A DNA stretch of 40,583 nucleotides, from the NCBI GenBank assembly GCA_043804635.1, contig JAZDIU010000018.1, forward strand, positions 1-40,583, read 5' to 3'. Made by a program: the position numbers and the translations under genes. The stretch comes from JAZDIU01 sp043804635 (GTDB lineage: Bacteria; Chloroflexota; Dehalococcoidia; Dehalococcoidales; UBA2162). The notes under the pieces are model-generated. The model saw nothing but the letters and a program-made list of their open reading frames with translations, ran no database searches and had not been told where the DNA came from. This document shows, piece after piece, positions 8,651 through 16,925 of the stretch. Every line of letters begins with the position of its first letter. The stretch's first letter is position 1.

Positions 8651-9643
8651 GTGTCTAAAATCACGGATTATACCGTCACCGAAGAAAGTTTTACCAGCCT
8701 GGCTGGCTACCAAAGCAGTCCAGCCCATAACCTGAGATGGGACCTGGTATTTACTTTGCCAGTTTGGTTAGAGGTCTGGTGGCGCGTATTCGGCGCTGAG
8801 GCTAAGCCATACCTGGCGGCGGTGCGCCAGGGCGAGGCAATTATCGGCATTGCCCCGCTTTTAATCAAAGAGAACGTAGCTTCAATCGTTGGCGGCGTGG
8901 ATGTTTGTGATTACCTCGACTTTGTTATTGCGCCGGGCAGGGAAAAGGACTTTTTTAATATCCTTTTAGACAACCTCAAGCAGAAGGGTATTAATAATCT
9001 TGAACTGAAACCATTGCGGCCTGATTCTACCGTCCTCACCCATCTGGCTGGTATAGCTAAAGGGCGAGGATATGAAGTGCTTACCGAACCGGAGGACGTT
9101 TCCCTTGATATGGATTTACCGGCTAGCTGGGAAGAATACCTGGCAACGCTGGACGTAAAACAGAGCCACGAAATCAGACGAAAGTTGAGAAAACTATCGG
9201 CGTCCGGAGAAATTAACTACTATGTTATCAGCGAAAAGACGGCGGTCAACCAGGCTATGGATACCTTTCTCAAAATGTTCACCGAAAGCCGCACCGATAA
9301 AGCCAATTTTCTGACCGGCCAAATGGAAACCTTTTTCAGGTCGCTGGTAGATAAGCTGTCCGGGGCAGGCTTACTTAAATTAGGCGTGCTTGAGCTGGAT
9401 AAGCTGCCGGTGGCAATGGTTCTATATTTTGATTACAAAAATAACATTTACCTGTATAATAGTGGTTACGACCCAAAATACGATTCGCTGAGTGCCGGGC
9501 TCATCTGCAAGCTGTTTTGTATCAAAGAGAGCATTCAGGAAGGCAAAAAGAAATTCGACTTCCTAAAAGGTAACGAGACATATAAATATCATCTGGGTGG
9601 CAAGGTAATCCCCTTAAGCCATTGTCAGATAAATATCAAGTAA
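8651..9643 (+). CDS. FemAB/GNAT-fold acyltransferase (CelD/BioF2-like)
   Basis: 330 residues that look like the Acetyltransf_6 (BioF2/CelD-like) group: an N-terminal half with LPVWLEVWWRVFGAEAKPYL, a central VKQSHEIRRKLRKL, and a C-terminal half with GVLELDKLPVAMVLYFDYKN, YNSGYDPKYDSLSAG and FDFLKGNETYKYHLGG. The last two are hallmarks of the family. Members transfer acyl or aminoacyl groups to amines, and the substrates are usually unknown. The GTG start lacks a ribosome site, so translation is probably leaderless. It stands 11 bases before an MshA-like glycosyltransferase that is followed by a PIG-L deacetylase. An attractive inference is that it acylates the amino sugar those two enzymes generate; this is not shown by sequence. 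Confidence 0.8.
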   Translation: MSKITDYTVTEESFTSLAGYQSSPAHNLRWDLVFTLPVWLEVWWRVFGAEAKPYLAAVRQGEAIIGIAPLLIKENVASIVGGVDVCDYLDFVIAPGREKDFFNILLDNLKQKGINNLELKPLRPDSTVLTHLAGIAKGRGYEVLTEPEDVSLDMDLPASWEEYLATLDVKQSHEIRRKLRKLSASGEINYYVISEKTAVNQAMDTFLKMFTESRTDKANFLTGQMETFFRSLVDKLSGAGLLKLGVLELDKLPVAMVLYFDYKNNIYLYNSGYDPKYDSLSAGLICKLFCIKESIQEGKKKFDFLKGNETYKYHLGGKVIPLSHCQINIK

Positions 9644-9654
9644 GGTGAGAGGAT

Positions 9655-10887
9655 TTGCCAGATAATCAACTCAAAATAGCCATGCTCAGCGTGCACAGTT
9701 GTCCCGTGGGCACGCTAGGCACAAAAGATACGGGCGGGATGAGCGTTTATATCCGAGAGTTAGCCCATCAGCTAGGTAAACTCGGAAATAGAGTAGATAT
9801 TTTTACTCGTGCCCATAATCCGGAACACAGGCAAATCATCGAACTCAGCCGGAACGTACGCCTCATTCACCTTGCGGCCGGCGAAGTAGATGAGATACCC
9901 AAGCTAGCTACCTATCCCCTTTTGCCTCACTTTATTGAAAATCTGGATGACTTCAGGAGAGACAATTCCCTCCGATATGATTTGCTGTTTAGTCATTACT
10001 GGCTCTCAGCTTGCGTGGGTAAAGAGTTACAGGTAAGCTGGGACATTCCTCATATGGTTATGTTCCACACGCTGGGCGCGGTGAAAAACGCCATCGGTAT
10101 CGGAGAAAAGGAACCGGAACTGCGGATTGAAGGCGAGAGAGACGCGGTGCAAAGCTGTCACCGTATCATCGCCTCTACAGAGAGAGAAAAAGAAGCACTA
10201 ATCGAGTACTATGGCGCTATGCCGGAAAGAATCGGCATCGTCCCCTGCGGAGTAAATCCCGACCTCTTTCATCCTTCAGACAAAGAGAAGGCAAAAAGAG
10301 AGTTAGGGTTTACCGACCAGAAAGTTATTCTCTTTGTCGGGCGGATTGAGCCGCTAAAGGGAATAGACCGGCTGCTTCAGGCTATTACCTATCTACCGGA
10401 GAAAACAGGGTTGAAACTGGTGATAATCGGCGGGGGCGAGCAAAGCCGTTCGGAGATGGAACGGCTACAGAAACTATCCGACCAGCTCGGTATCCGAGAC
10501 ATGGTTGTTTTCCCGGGAGTGGTCGAACATCAGCAACTACCTCGCTATTACAATGCGGCTGATGTTTCGGTAGTTGCCTCCTACTATGAAAGTTTCGGTC
10601 TGGTGGCTCTGGAATCTCTGGCTTGCGGTATACCGGTTATTGCTACTGACGTGGGCGACCTTAGAGACATTATTCGTCAGGGAGAAACGGGCTATATAGT
10701 TGATAGTAATGTTCCCCGCAGTCTCGCTGAGAAAATTACCTTAATTCTTAACCAGCCGAAACAAAACTCTACTCAAATCCGGGAGTCGGTACTCCGATTT
10801 AGCTGGTCGAAAATAGCTGAGGCAATTATTAGTGAATACAGGATACTAAATAGTTTTTCTTTAACCAGCTTGACTCGAGGAGGCTAG
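9655..10887 (+). CDS. GT4 glycosyltransferase, MshA-like
   Basis: 410 residues in two Rossmann domains (GT-B fold). The N-terminal part has the MshA-type signature (GTKDTGGMSVYIRELAHQL, VDIFTRAHNP, FSHYWLS, FHTLGAVKN). The C-terminal part has FVGRIEPLKG and the EX7E donor-site motif ESFGLVALE near residue 310. Actinobacterial MshA joins N-acetylglucosamine to inositol phosphate as the first step of mycothiol synthesis, and BshA does the equivalent with malate. The acceptor here is unknown. The TTG start at 9655 follows a GGTGAGAGGA ribosome site. A PIG-L deacetylase begins two bases after its stop codon, matching the MshA-MshB or BshA-BshB pairing. Confidence 0.87.
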   Translation: MPDNQLKIAMLSVHSCPVGTLGTKDTGGMSVYIRELAHQLGKLGNRVDIFTRAHNPEHRQIIELSRNVRLIHLAAGEVDEIPKLATYPLLPHFIENLDDFRRDNSLRYDLLFSHYWLSACVGKELQVSWDIPHMVMFHTLGAVKNAIGIGEKEPELRIEGERDAVQSCHRIIASTEREKEALIEYYGAMPERIGIVPCGVNPDLFHPSDKEKAKRELGFTDQKVILFVGRIEPLKGIDRLLQAITYLPEKTGLKLVIIGGGEQSRSEMERLQKLSDQLGIRDMVVFPGVVEHQQLPRYYNAADVSVVASYYESFGLVALESLACGIPVIATDVGDLRDIIRQGETGYIVDSNVPRSLAEKITLILNQPKQNSTQIRESVLRFSWSKIAEAIISEYRILNSFSLTSLTRGG

Positions 10888-10888
10888 A

Positions 10889-11578
10889 ATGGCTAAACCA
10901 GCACCAGTGATGGTAATTGCGGCTCATCCGGATGATGCCGAATTCGGCGTTGCCGGAACAGTCGCCCGATGGACACGGTCCGGTAAGGATGTTATATATG
11001 TAATTTGCACTAACGGAGATAAAGGTACCAGCGACGTCAATATGAAACCCTCTGAACTGGCGAAAATCAGGGAGCAGGAACAAACGGCGGCAGCCAAGTT
11101 ATTGGGAGTAAGAGAAGTGGTATTCCTGCGCTATCCCGACCAGGGCCTGGAAGACACGCCAGAGTTCAGGAAAGAGCTTGTTCGCCAGATAAGGAAATTC
11201 CGTCCTGAAACGGTAGTTAGCGCCGATCCATACCGCAAGTATATCTGGCACCGCGACCACCGCGTGGTCGGGCAGGTGGTGCTGGATGCCGTCTTCCCTT
11301 ATGCCAGAGACTACCACGCTTATCCCGATTTGATAAAAGAAGGACTTGAGCCTCATAAGGTAAAGGAACTATTACTCTGGGGCTCCGAGGACCCTAATTA
11401 CTGCTCTAATATTACCGACACTTTTAGCATCAAAATGGCAGCCCTGCGCTGTCACAAAAGCCAGGTCGGGGGTAATCCGGCACTAGAAGACCGGCTTAAA
11501 GACCGTGCCCGGCTGATGGCTGAGGGAGAGGGCTGCGAGCTGGGTGAAGCCTTCCACCGTGTCGAAGTGCCCTGGTAA
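10889..11578 (+). CDS. PIG-L (LmbE) family N-acetylglucosamine-type deacetylase
   Basis: 229 residues with the zinc motif AHPDDAEF near the N-terminus (His-Pro-Asp-Asp) and the second zinc site HRDHRVVGQ. This is the layout of MshB, BshB and LmbE proteins, which remove acetyl from GlcNAc-containing glycosides. GAGGAGG lies just before the ATG, and the gene almost abuts the MshA-like glycosyltransferase. The expected product is a free amino-sugar glycoside. No cysteine ligase (MshC or BshC) is seen here, so the final product is open. It converges on the MBL hydrolase with only 4 bases between the stop codons. Confidence 0.88.
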   Translation: MAKPAPVMVIAAHPDDAEFGVAGTVARWTRSGKDVIYVICTNGDKGTSDVNMKPSELAKIREQEQTAAAKLLGVREVVFLRYPDQGLEDTPEFRKELVRQIRKFRPETVVSADPYRKYIWHRDHRVVGQVVLDAVFPYARDYHAYPDLIKEGLEPHKVKELLLWGSEDPNYCSNITDTFSIKMAALRCHKSQVGGNPALEDRLKDRARLMAEGEGCELGEAFHRVEVPW

Positions 11579-11582
11579 CTAC

Positions 11583-12221
11583 TTAGGAAGATAGCCATAA
11601 CACATCCCCAAAAAGGTCAGGGCGGTGAGGACGGGAGGAAAAGACCCTGAATTCCTCTTTCTCATCTTTCAGCAGTGTGGAATCGCCGTGACCGGGGTAA
11701 ATCAGGGTATCATCCGGCAGAACGAAAATCTTTTCGGTTATGGACTTTACTATCTGCTTAAAAGCATCGGGCGACTCTGTTTTACCCGGCCCGCCGGGAA
11801 AGATGGTATCTCCCGCTATCAGATATTTACCTACCTTAAAGCACAGGCTGCCGCGAGTATGCCCCGGAGTATGAAGTACCTCGACTTGATGGTTGCCGCA
11901 GAAAACGGTATCGCCGTCGTAGAGCAGCTTTTCCGGGGGCTCTTCCAGGTTCCAGGTGTTTAGTGTGTGAGCAGCCATCGGGATTTTAAGTGATGACCTT
12001 ACTTCAGTGAGAGCACCTACGTGGTCGCGGTGGTTATGGGTAATCAATATATAATTAGGCTTAGTCCCCTTCAGGCTTTCCAGGATTTTATTGGCTTCCG
12101 CCGGAGCATCTACCAGGAGACTCTCTTTGGTCTCGGTGCAGACTAAAATATAAGCATTAGTCTGGTAAGGACCTAAAGTCAGCCGTTCGATTTGGATACC
12201 GTTTTTCGCCAGAATAACCAT
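11583..12221 (-). CDS. Metallo-beta-lactamase-fold hydrolase (glyoxalase II-like)
   Basis: 212 residues with the binuclear metal motif THNHRDH (His62, His64, Asp66, His67), then HTPGHTRGSLCF, AGDTIFPGG and YPGHGDST. Length and order fit the hydroxyacylglutathione-hydrolase-like group, in which many members act on thioesters other than glutathione's. Being next to a possible pseudo-disaccharide thiol pathway makes a thiol-adduct hydrolase conceivable, but it is transcribed from the opposite strand. A perfect 10-base inverted repeat begins at its start codon and could be its operator. Confidence 0.88.
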   Translation of the reverse strand: MVILAKNGIQIERLTLGPYQTNAYILVCTETKESLLVDAPAEANKILESLKGTKPNYILITHNHRDHVGALTEVRSSLKIPMAAHTLNTWNLEEPPEKLLYDGDTVFCGNHQVEVLHTPGHTRGSLCFKVGKYLIAGDTIFPGGPGKTESPDAFKQIVKSITEKIFVLPDDTLIYPGHGDSTLLKDEKEEFRVFSSRPHRPDLFGDVLWLSS

Positions 12222-12254
12222 TACTAAATTGTTAATTATAACTTAATTTAGTAA
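12221..12254. promoter_or_regulatory. Perfect inverted repeat, candidate operator between divergent genes
   Basis: TTACTAAATT (12221-12230) is repeated inverted as AATTTAGTAA (12245-12254), with an inner GTTA/TAAC dyad. It overlaps the probable -10 region of the MBL hydrolase and lies about 15 bases upstream of the -10 of the AAA+ gene. Its position suits a dimeric regulator of one or both genes. The regulator is unknown. Confidence 0.5.
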
Positions 12255-12268
12255 CAAAAACACCCCTG

Positions 12269-12277
12269 TGATAAAAT
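12269..12277 (+). promoter_or_regulatory. Extended -10 promoter of the AAA+/VWA gene pair
   Basis: TGA followed by TAAAAT (12272-12277) lies about 44 bases before the ATG at 12322, which has its own purine-rich ribosome site (GGGGGAAGG). Confidence 0.4.
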
Positions 12278-12321
12278 TAAAGATAGGCTAATTAAAGATA
12301 ATTCAGTTTGGGGGAAGGGCT

Positions 12322-13725
12322 ATGGGTAAACAGACTAAACCAAAAACTATCGGCGAGCTTAAAGCTTCATGGTACCAACCTAGGCCGGTCAGGGAGGAAA
12401 TGAGGCGTAACCTGATAGCTATGATTAAAGAGGGCAAGGACATCTTTCCCGGGATTATCGGCTATGACGACAGCGTTATTCCCCAGGTTGAAAATGCGAT
12501 TATCTCCGGGCAGGACATAATTTTTCTGGGCGAGCGCGGGCAAGCCAAGTCCCGAATTATGAGGCTACTCACTAACCTCCTCGATGAAGAGGTACCGGTA
12601 ATCAAGGGCTGTGAAATCAACGACAATCCTTTTGCCCCTATCTGCCGGGGCTGCCGGGACAAGGTCGCTAAAGATGGTGACAATACAGAAATTACCTGGT
12701 TGAACAGGCAGGACAGGTACGGAGAGAAACTAGCCACGCCGGATATCACCATCGCCGATTTGATTGGCGATGTCGACCCCATTAAAGTAGCCGAAGGCAG
12801 ATATCTTTCCGACGAACTGACTATCCACTACGGTCTGATTCCAAGGACCAACCGGGGCATATTTTGCATTAACGAACTGCCCGACCTGACCGAAAGGCTG
12901 CAGGTGGGTCTCTTCAACCTGATGGAAGAGGCAGACGTCCAGATAAGGGGATACCGCGTCAGGTTACCTCTCGATGTCGTCTTGGTCGCCAGTGCCAATC
13001 CGGAAGATTATACCAGCCGCGGTCGGATTATAACTCCCCTTAAAGACAGGTATGGTGCTCAAATCAGGACTCACTATCCGGTCGATATCGAAGACGAGAT
13101 AAGCATTATGGAAATGGAGCGGCGGCAGTTCAGCGGCGACTCCTTCGAGGTCCATATTCCTCAATATATGAAGGAGATTATTGCTGAGATTACGCACATA
13201 GCTAGAAAAAGCCCGGATATCAACCAGCGTTCGGGGGTAAGCGTCCGTGTTTCCATTGCCAACTATGAGACCATAATCAGTAACGCCATCAGACGGGCGA
13301 TAGCGCTGGATGAAAAACTGGCGGTGCCCCGGATTAGCGACCTGCCTTACATTTTTGCCTCTACCAGCGGCAAGATAGAGCTGGAGAGCCTCGAAGATAG
13401 TAAAGAGGAAAAAATCATAGACGACTTGACCAGAAAAGCGGTGCTCACCGTTTTTAACCGCCACTTTCAATTACCTAGACTGGAGGAAATCGTCTCCCAG
13501 TTTAGCGGCGGCTTCAGCGCCGAAACTTCGGATATGATGAGCGCCAAATCTTACGTCCGTAATGTTAGGGAGGTAGCCGGTCTAGCCGCAGCGGTGAAGA
13601 TAGTGGACGATTCGGAAATGCCGGAAGCCATCGCCTCTGCAGTCGAGTTCATTCTCGAAGGACTTCACCTAAACCGCAAGCTGAATAAAGATAAGATAAA
13701 AGGTAAAACCGTTTACAGGCATTAA
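12322..13725 (+). CDS. AAA+ ATPase of the magnesium-chelatase (ChlI/BchI-like) type
   Basis: 467 residues. Walker A is GERGQAKS at 70-77, Walker B is the atypical GIFCINELPDL, sensor 1 is ASANPEDYTSRGR, and an arginine-rich PLKDRYGAQIRTHYP follows, as in ChlI and MoxR proteins. An unusual insert after Walker A carries three cysteines (CEINDNPFAPICRGC), perhaps a metal site. The partner VWA protein lies 129 bases downstream, the same order as BchI-BchD. No chelatase H subunit or tetrapyrrole gene is nearby, so a metal-chelatase role is unsupported. Such AAA+/VWA pairs more often remodel or activate other protein complexes. Confidence 0.85.
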   Translation: MGKQTKPKTIGELKASWYQPRPVREEMRRNLIAMIKEGKDIFPGIIGYDDSVIPQVENAIISGQDIIFLGERGQAKSRIMRLLTNLLDEEVPVIKGCEINDNPFAPICRGCRDKVAKDGDNTEITWLNRQDRYGEKLATPDITIADLIGDVDPIKVAEGRYLSDELTIHYGLIPRTNRGIFCINELPDLTERLQVGLFNLMEEADVQIRGYRVRLPLDVVLVASANPEDYTSRGRIITPLKDRYGAQIRTHYPVDIEDEISIMEMERRQFSGDSFEVHIPQYMKEIIAEITHIARKSPDINQRSGVSVRVSIANYETIISNAIRRAIALDEKLAVPRISDLPYIFASTSGKIELESLEDSKEEKIIDDLTRKAVLTVFNRHFQLPRLEEIVSQFSGGFSAETSDMMSAKSYVRNVREVAGLAAAVKIVDDSEMPEAIASAVEFILEGLHLNRKLNKDKIKGKTVYRH

Positions 13726-13732
13726 TATAATT

Positions 13733-13832
13733 GTCATTCTGGAGGAAGCCGATACTCCAAAAACTCGAGGCCGACGAAGAATCTCAAAACCAAAATTGTC
13801 ATTCTGGAAGGAGCGAAACGACTGAAGAATCT
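13733..13832. repeat. Two tandem degenerate copies of a GTCATTCTG...GAAGAATCT repeat
   Basis: Copy one spans 13733-13784 and copy two 13798-13832. Both start with GTCATTCTGGA and end with GAAGAATCT. They fill the gap between the AAA+ and VWA genes, where a spurious open frame also runs. Similar units are common intergenic repeats in bacteria. Confidence 0.55.
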
Positions 13833-13854
13833 GGTTGGGTGGTAGGAATCAAGT

Positions 13855-15879
13855 ATGAAAACATATCGCTATTCAGAATGGGACGGCAGTCAGGACTTTT
13901 TCAGCGCCGATGCCGAAGAGCTTATGAACGAGCTCGGCCGGCGAATGATGTCTTATGGAGACCTGTCCCAGGTGCTGCGCTCAATGCAGCAGGGCGGCCT
14001 CAGGGACAGTCAGGGAAGACGACTACCAACTCTGCAGGAGCTTCTGCAGCGATTACAACAAAGAAAGCAAAGTCAGCTTGAAAAATATAACCTCAACTCG
14101 GTGTTGGAAGATATAAAACAAAGGCTGGATGACATCATCAAGCAGGAACGTGAAGGAATCCAGAAGAAGCTGGATGAGACGAAGCGGAAGTCTGAAGAAA
14201 GCGCTGGCGAATTAGGTTCCGAAGTCCAGAAGAAATTATCCCGGGCTATGCAAGAGAAGGCCGCTCAAAATCTCAAAAAGCTTAATGAGCTGCCACCGGA
14301 CATTGGCGGGAAGATAAAAGAACTGACTGATTACGATTTTATGGATGAAGAAGCCCATCGCCAGTTCGCCGAGCTTATGGATATGCTGAAAAGGCACGCT
14401 ATGGAGTCCTACGGGCAGGACCTTCTGCAAAGAGTCAAAGGTATGGACCCCAGTGCCCTGACTGCTATGAGAAATCTGGTTGAGGCAATAAACCAGATGC
14501 TGGAACAGCGCCTTAAAGGAGAAGAACCTGACTTTCAGCGATTTATGGAAGAATTCGGCAATTACTTCGGCGGCCAGCCGCCGGAAAACCTCGACAAGCT
14601 TATCGAGCGTTTGCAGAATCAGATGGCACAAGCTCAATCGTTAATGGACAGCCTCCCACCGGAAGCCAGGCAAGAACTGGAAAACCTGCTTCAGTCGATG
14701 CTGGATGAAGCCACCAAGTATGAACTGGCAAAACTGACCGCCAATATGGAAGCACTTCACCCCAGCGATAAACTACACAAGCAGTACCCCTTCTCCGGTG
14801 AGGAGTCCATTTCTTATAACGAAGCGTTGAAGCTGATGGAAATGCTGCAAAAAATGGACGAACTGGAAACCCAGCTTAAGGAAGCCCAGTACAGCCGCTC
14901 TCTGGAAAGTCTGGATGAAAAATTACTCAAGCAGCTACTGGGAGAGCAGGCGGCGGAAGAGCTGGAAAGGCTGCGTAACATTACGAAACTCCTGGAAGAA
15001 GCCGGCTACATTCGCTGGAAGAACGACCGCTTCGAACTGACCCCACGCGGGACCAGGAAAATCGGGCAAAAAGCCCTCGAAGACATCTTCGCCCAGCTTA
15101 GAAAAAGTACAGCAGGCGGGCATAACATCAAACTGAGAGGCACCGGTGGCGAAAGGCTTGAGGATACCAAGAAATACGAATTCGGCGATGATTTTCAGCT
15201 TCACTTCCAGAAAACATTAATGAACACACTCTACCGGGCACCGAAAGCACCGCCCTTAAAAATGAGTATCGACGACTTCGAAGTCTACAAAAGCGAAGGT
15301 TTGACGCGTTCCGCCACCGTTCTGATGCTCGACTTGAGTCTGTCTATGCCGATGCGCGGCAATTTTCAGGCAGCTAAGCAAGTTGCGGTTGCCCTCGATA
15401 ATCTTATCCGCACCCAGTACCCCAAAGATACCCTCTATATCGTTGGTTTCTCCAGCTACGCCCGGCGTATCAAAAAAGAGGACATCGCCTATCTTGGCTG
15501 GGACGAGTTCGACCCCTATACCAACATCCAGCACGGACTGCACGTAGCGGCGAAGCTTCTGGACAAGGAAAAGTGCACCAATAAACAGATAATAATGATT
15601 TCCGATGGCGAGCCGACCGCTCACTTCGAAGGCGGGCATGTCTTTTTCCAGTACCCGCCCAGCCTGCGCACTCTTCAGCTAACGCTTAGAGAAGTAAGGC
15701 AATGCACCCGGAAGGGCATTGTAATCAATACCTTTATGCTGGAGAGCGGGCGCTTCTTCGGAGCGTTCGTTAACGAAGTGACGCGTATCAACAAAGGGCG
15801 TGTGTTCTATACCGGCGCCGATAGTCTTGGTCAGTACCTACTGGTGGACTATATCTCTAACAAGCGAAAGAGGATTTAG
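13855..15879 (+). CDS. VWA-domain protein partnered with the AAA+ ATPase (ChlD-like)
   Basis: 674 residues. Residues ~20-370 are very rich in Gln, Glu, Leu and Lys and predict long helices or coiled coil. The C-terminal third is a von Willebrand A domain with an intact MIDAS: DLSLSMPM (DxSxS) and the later ISDGEPTAH. This combination matches VWA proteins encoded beside ChlI/MoxR-type ATPases, where the MIDAS binds a substrate protein and the ATPase drives remodelling. ATG 13855 is the first sensible start. The helical region might sense or clamp a partner; the target is unknown. Confidence 0.85.
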   Translation: MKTYRYSEWDGSQDFFSADAEELMNELGRRMMSYGDLSQVLRSMQQGGLRDSQGRRLPTLQELLQRLQQRKQSQLEKYNLNSVLEDIKQRLDDIIKQEREGIQKKLDETKRKSEESAGELGSEVQKKLSRAMQEKAAQNLKKLNELPPDIGGKIKELTDYDFMDEEAHRQFAELMDMLKRHAMESYGQDLLQRVKGMDPSALTAMRNLVEAINQMLEQRLKGEEPDFQRFMEEFGNYFGGQPPENLDKLIERLQNQMAQAQSLMDSLPPEARQELENLLQSMLDEATKYELAKLTANMEALHPSDKLHKQYPFSGEESISYNEALKLMEMLQKMDELETQLKEAQYSRSLESLDEKLLKQLLGEQAAEELERLRNITKLLEEAGYIRWKNDRFELTPRGTRKIGQKALEDIFAQLRKSTAGGHNIKLRGTGGERLEDTKKYEFGDDFQLHFQKTLMNTLYRAPKAPPLKMSIDDFEVYKSEGLTRSATVLMLDLSLSMPMRGNFQAAKQVAVALDNLIRTQYPKDTLYIVGFSSYARRIKKEDIAYLGWDEFDPYTNIQHGLHVAAKLLDKEKCTNKQIIMISDGEPTAHFEGGHVFFQYPPSLRTLQLTLREVRQCTRKGIVINTFMLESGRFFGAFVNEVTRINKGRVFYTGADSLGQYLLVDYISNKRKRI

Positions 15880-15892
15880 TAACTACAATAAC

Positions 15893-15930
15893 GTCATTCC
15901 AGCGAAGGCTGGAATCCGGGCGAAGCAATA
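15893..15930. repeat. Intergenic hairpin repeat between convergent genes
   Basis: ATTCCAGC (15896-15903) pairs with GCTGGAAT (15908-15915) around a GAAG loop, followed by GGGCGAAGCAATA, the same end as the GTCATTGCGAG repeat family. There is no U-tract, so it is not a classical terminator, though it could protect mRNA 3' ends. Confidence 0.5.
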
Positions 15931-15935
15931 ACAGA

Positions 15936-16814
15936 CTATTTTTCCCTAAACCTTCGTTCCATTTCTTTGAGGAATTTCTCTACCTCCGGCGACAGCTGAG
16001 GCGAATCTTCTTCCTTCTTTCGATGCGGAACTTCGTGCTGGTTCTCCAATTGCTCGACAAGCGCTTTCAACTGTGGGTCTTTATCGACGGCCTGGTTAAT
16101 TTGTTTTAATTGCTGTCGGGCTTTCCTAACGAAATTATCGTTCGTGGGAAGATTATAAAGGGCGTTGAGCATCTCGATAAGCCTTACCGTCCCGAGATAG
16201 TCTTCATCCATCTGGGTATATTGCGGCAGGTGGACAATAAGCGTCATAGTTTCGATACCCATCGCCGGCGCCTCCTGGGATATCAGTGTGGTTATGCTGG
16301 TGGGACCCTGGTAGTTGCTGGATTCTACTCCCAGCTTTCTTAGTTCCCTCTCTACCCCCCTTCCAATCCCCCCACCGGTGACCGCCAGCGGTCTGGTATG
16401 GGGCACTAGGTCGTACATACTCCCCGCAAGGCAATACGATTTCACGCCGAACTTCACCAGCAGCTGTAACACCGAGGCTATAAAAGTCTCGCTATGACTA
16501 TGCGGCTCCATAAGATGGAAGAAGATGAAGTCATCACCGTTCTCTTGCTGCCCGTACATAACATACGTGTTAGGTATTGTTACCCGGCGCTGACCTTCCT
16601 TCGTATAGATGGTAGGGCGATAGCGGGTAAAATCAAAAAAATCACCCGGTCTTGCCAGCCTGGCTAATTCTTTAGCCCCGAGAGAATCTTCGAACCAGGT
16701 AAGCGCTAAGTTGCCCACGGAGCCGGCATCCACCCAGGGCCGGAGCATCGCCAGGGCACGGGGTTTCCTCAGTTCAGGGAGGGGTTCGTTAAGCTCAAAA
16801 GCACCCAACCTCAT
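15936..16814 (-). CDS. PAC2 family protein
   Basis: 292 residues. PAC2 features include an N-terminal LRPWVDAGSVGNLALTWF, a central FHLMEPHSHSETFIASVL, GSMYDLVPHTRP, and QGPTSITTLISQEAPAMGIE followed by LIVHLPQY. Residues ~235-292 form a charged, probably helical tail. PAC2 proteins are related to eukaryotic and archaeal proteasome-assembly chaperones; in bacteria their role is undefined. The gene is on its own strand between the AAA+/VWA pair and efp, so no operon partner is evident. Confidence 0.82.
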   Translation of the reverse strand: MRLGAFELNEPLPELRKPRALAMLRPWVDAGSVGNLALTWFEDSLGAKELARLARPGDFFDFTRYRPTIYTKEGQRRVTIPNTYVMYGQQENGDDFIFFHLMEPHSHSETFIASVLQLLVKFGVKSYCLAGSMYDLVPHTRPLAVTGGGIGRGVERELRKLGVESSNYQGPTSITTLISQEAPAMGIETMTLIVHLPQYTQMDEDYLGTVRLIEMLNALYNLPTNDNFVRKARQQLKQINQAVDKDPQLKALVEQLENQHEVPHRKKEEDSPQLSPEVEKFLKEMERRFREK

Positions 16815-16864
16815 AATTAAATACTAGCGCCGAAAGCCCCTTTACGCAAATAGAAAAATTTCTC

Positions 16865-16893
16865 TTGGCGGTTAGGGCAATAGATGTTATAAT
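16865..16893 (+). promoter_or_regulatory. Sigma70-type promoter of efp-epmA
   Basis: TTGGCG (16865-16870) and a perfect TATAAT (16888-16893) are separated by 17 bases, about 32 bases before the efp start. Confidence 0.7.
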
Positions 16894-16925
16894 TTCTTTC
16901 AAAAGACGGTAGGAGTAGAGCGATA

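Noticed and set aside
12964..13470. 168-codon antisense frame in the AAA+ gene
   Set aside because: It lies wholly inside a well-supported gene, shows no recognisable domain and has no ribosome site.
13731..14081. Open frame of 116 codons overlapping the start of the VWA gene
   Set aside because: Its first third is the intergenic repeat and the rest is out of frame inside a clear VWA-protein gene. No family resemblance.
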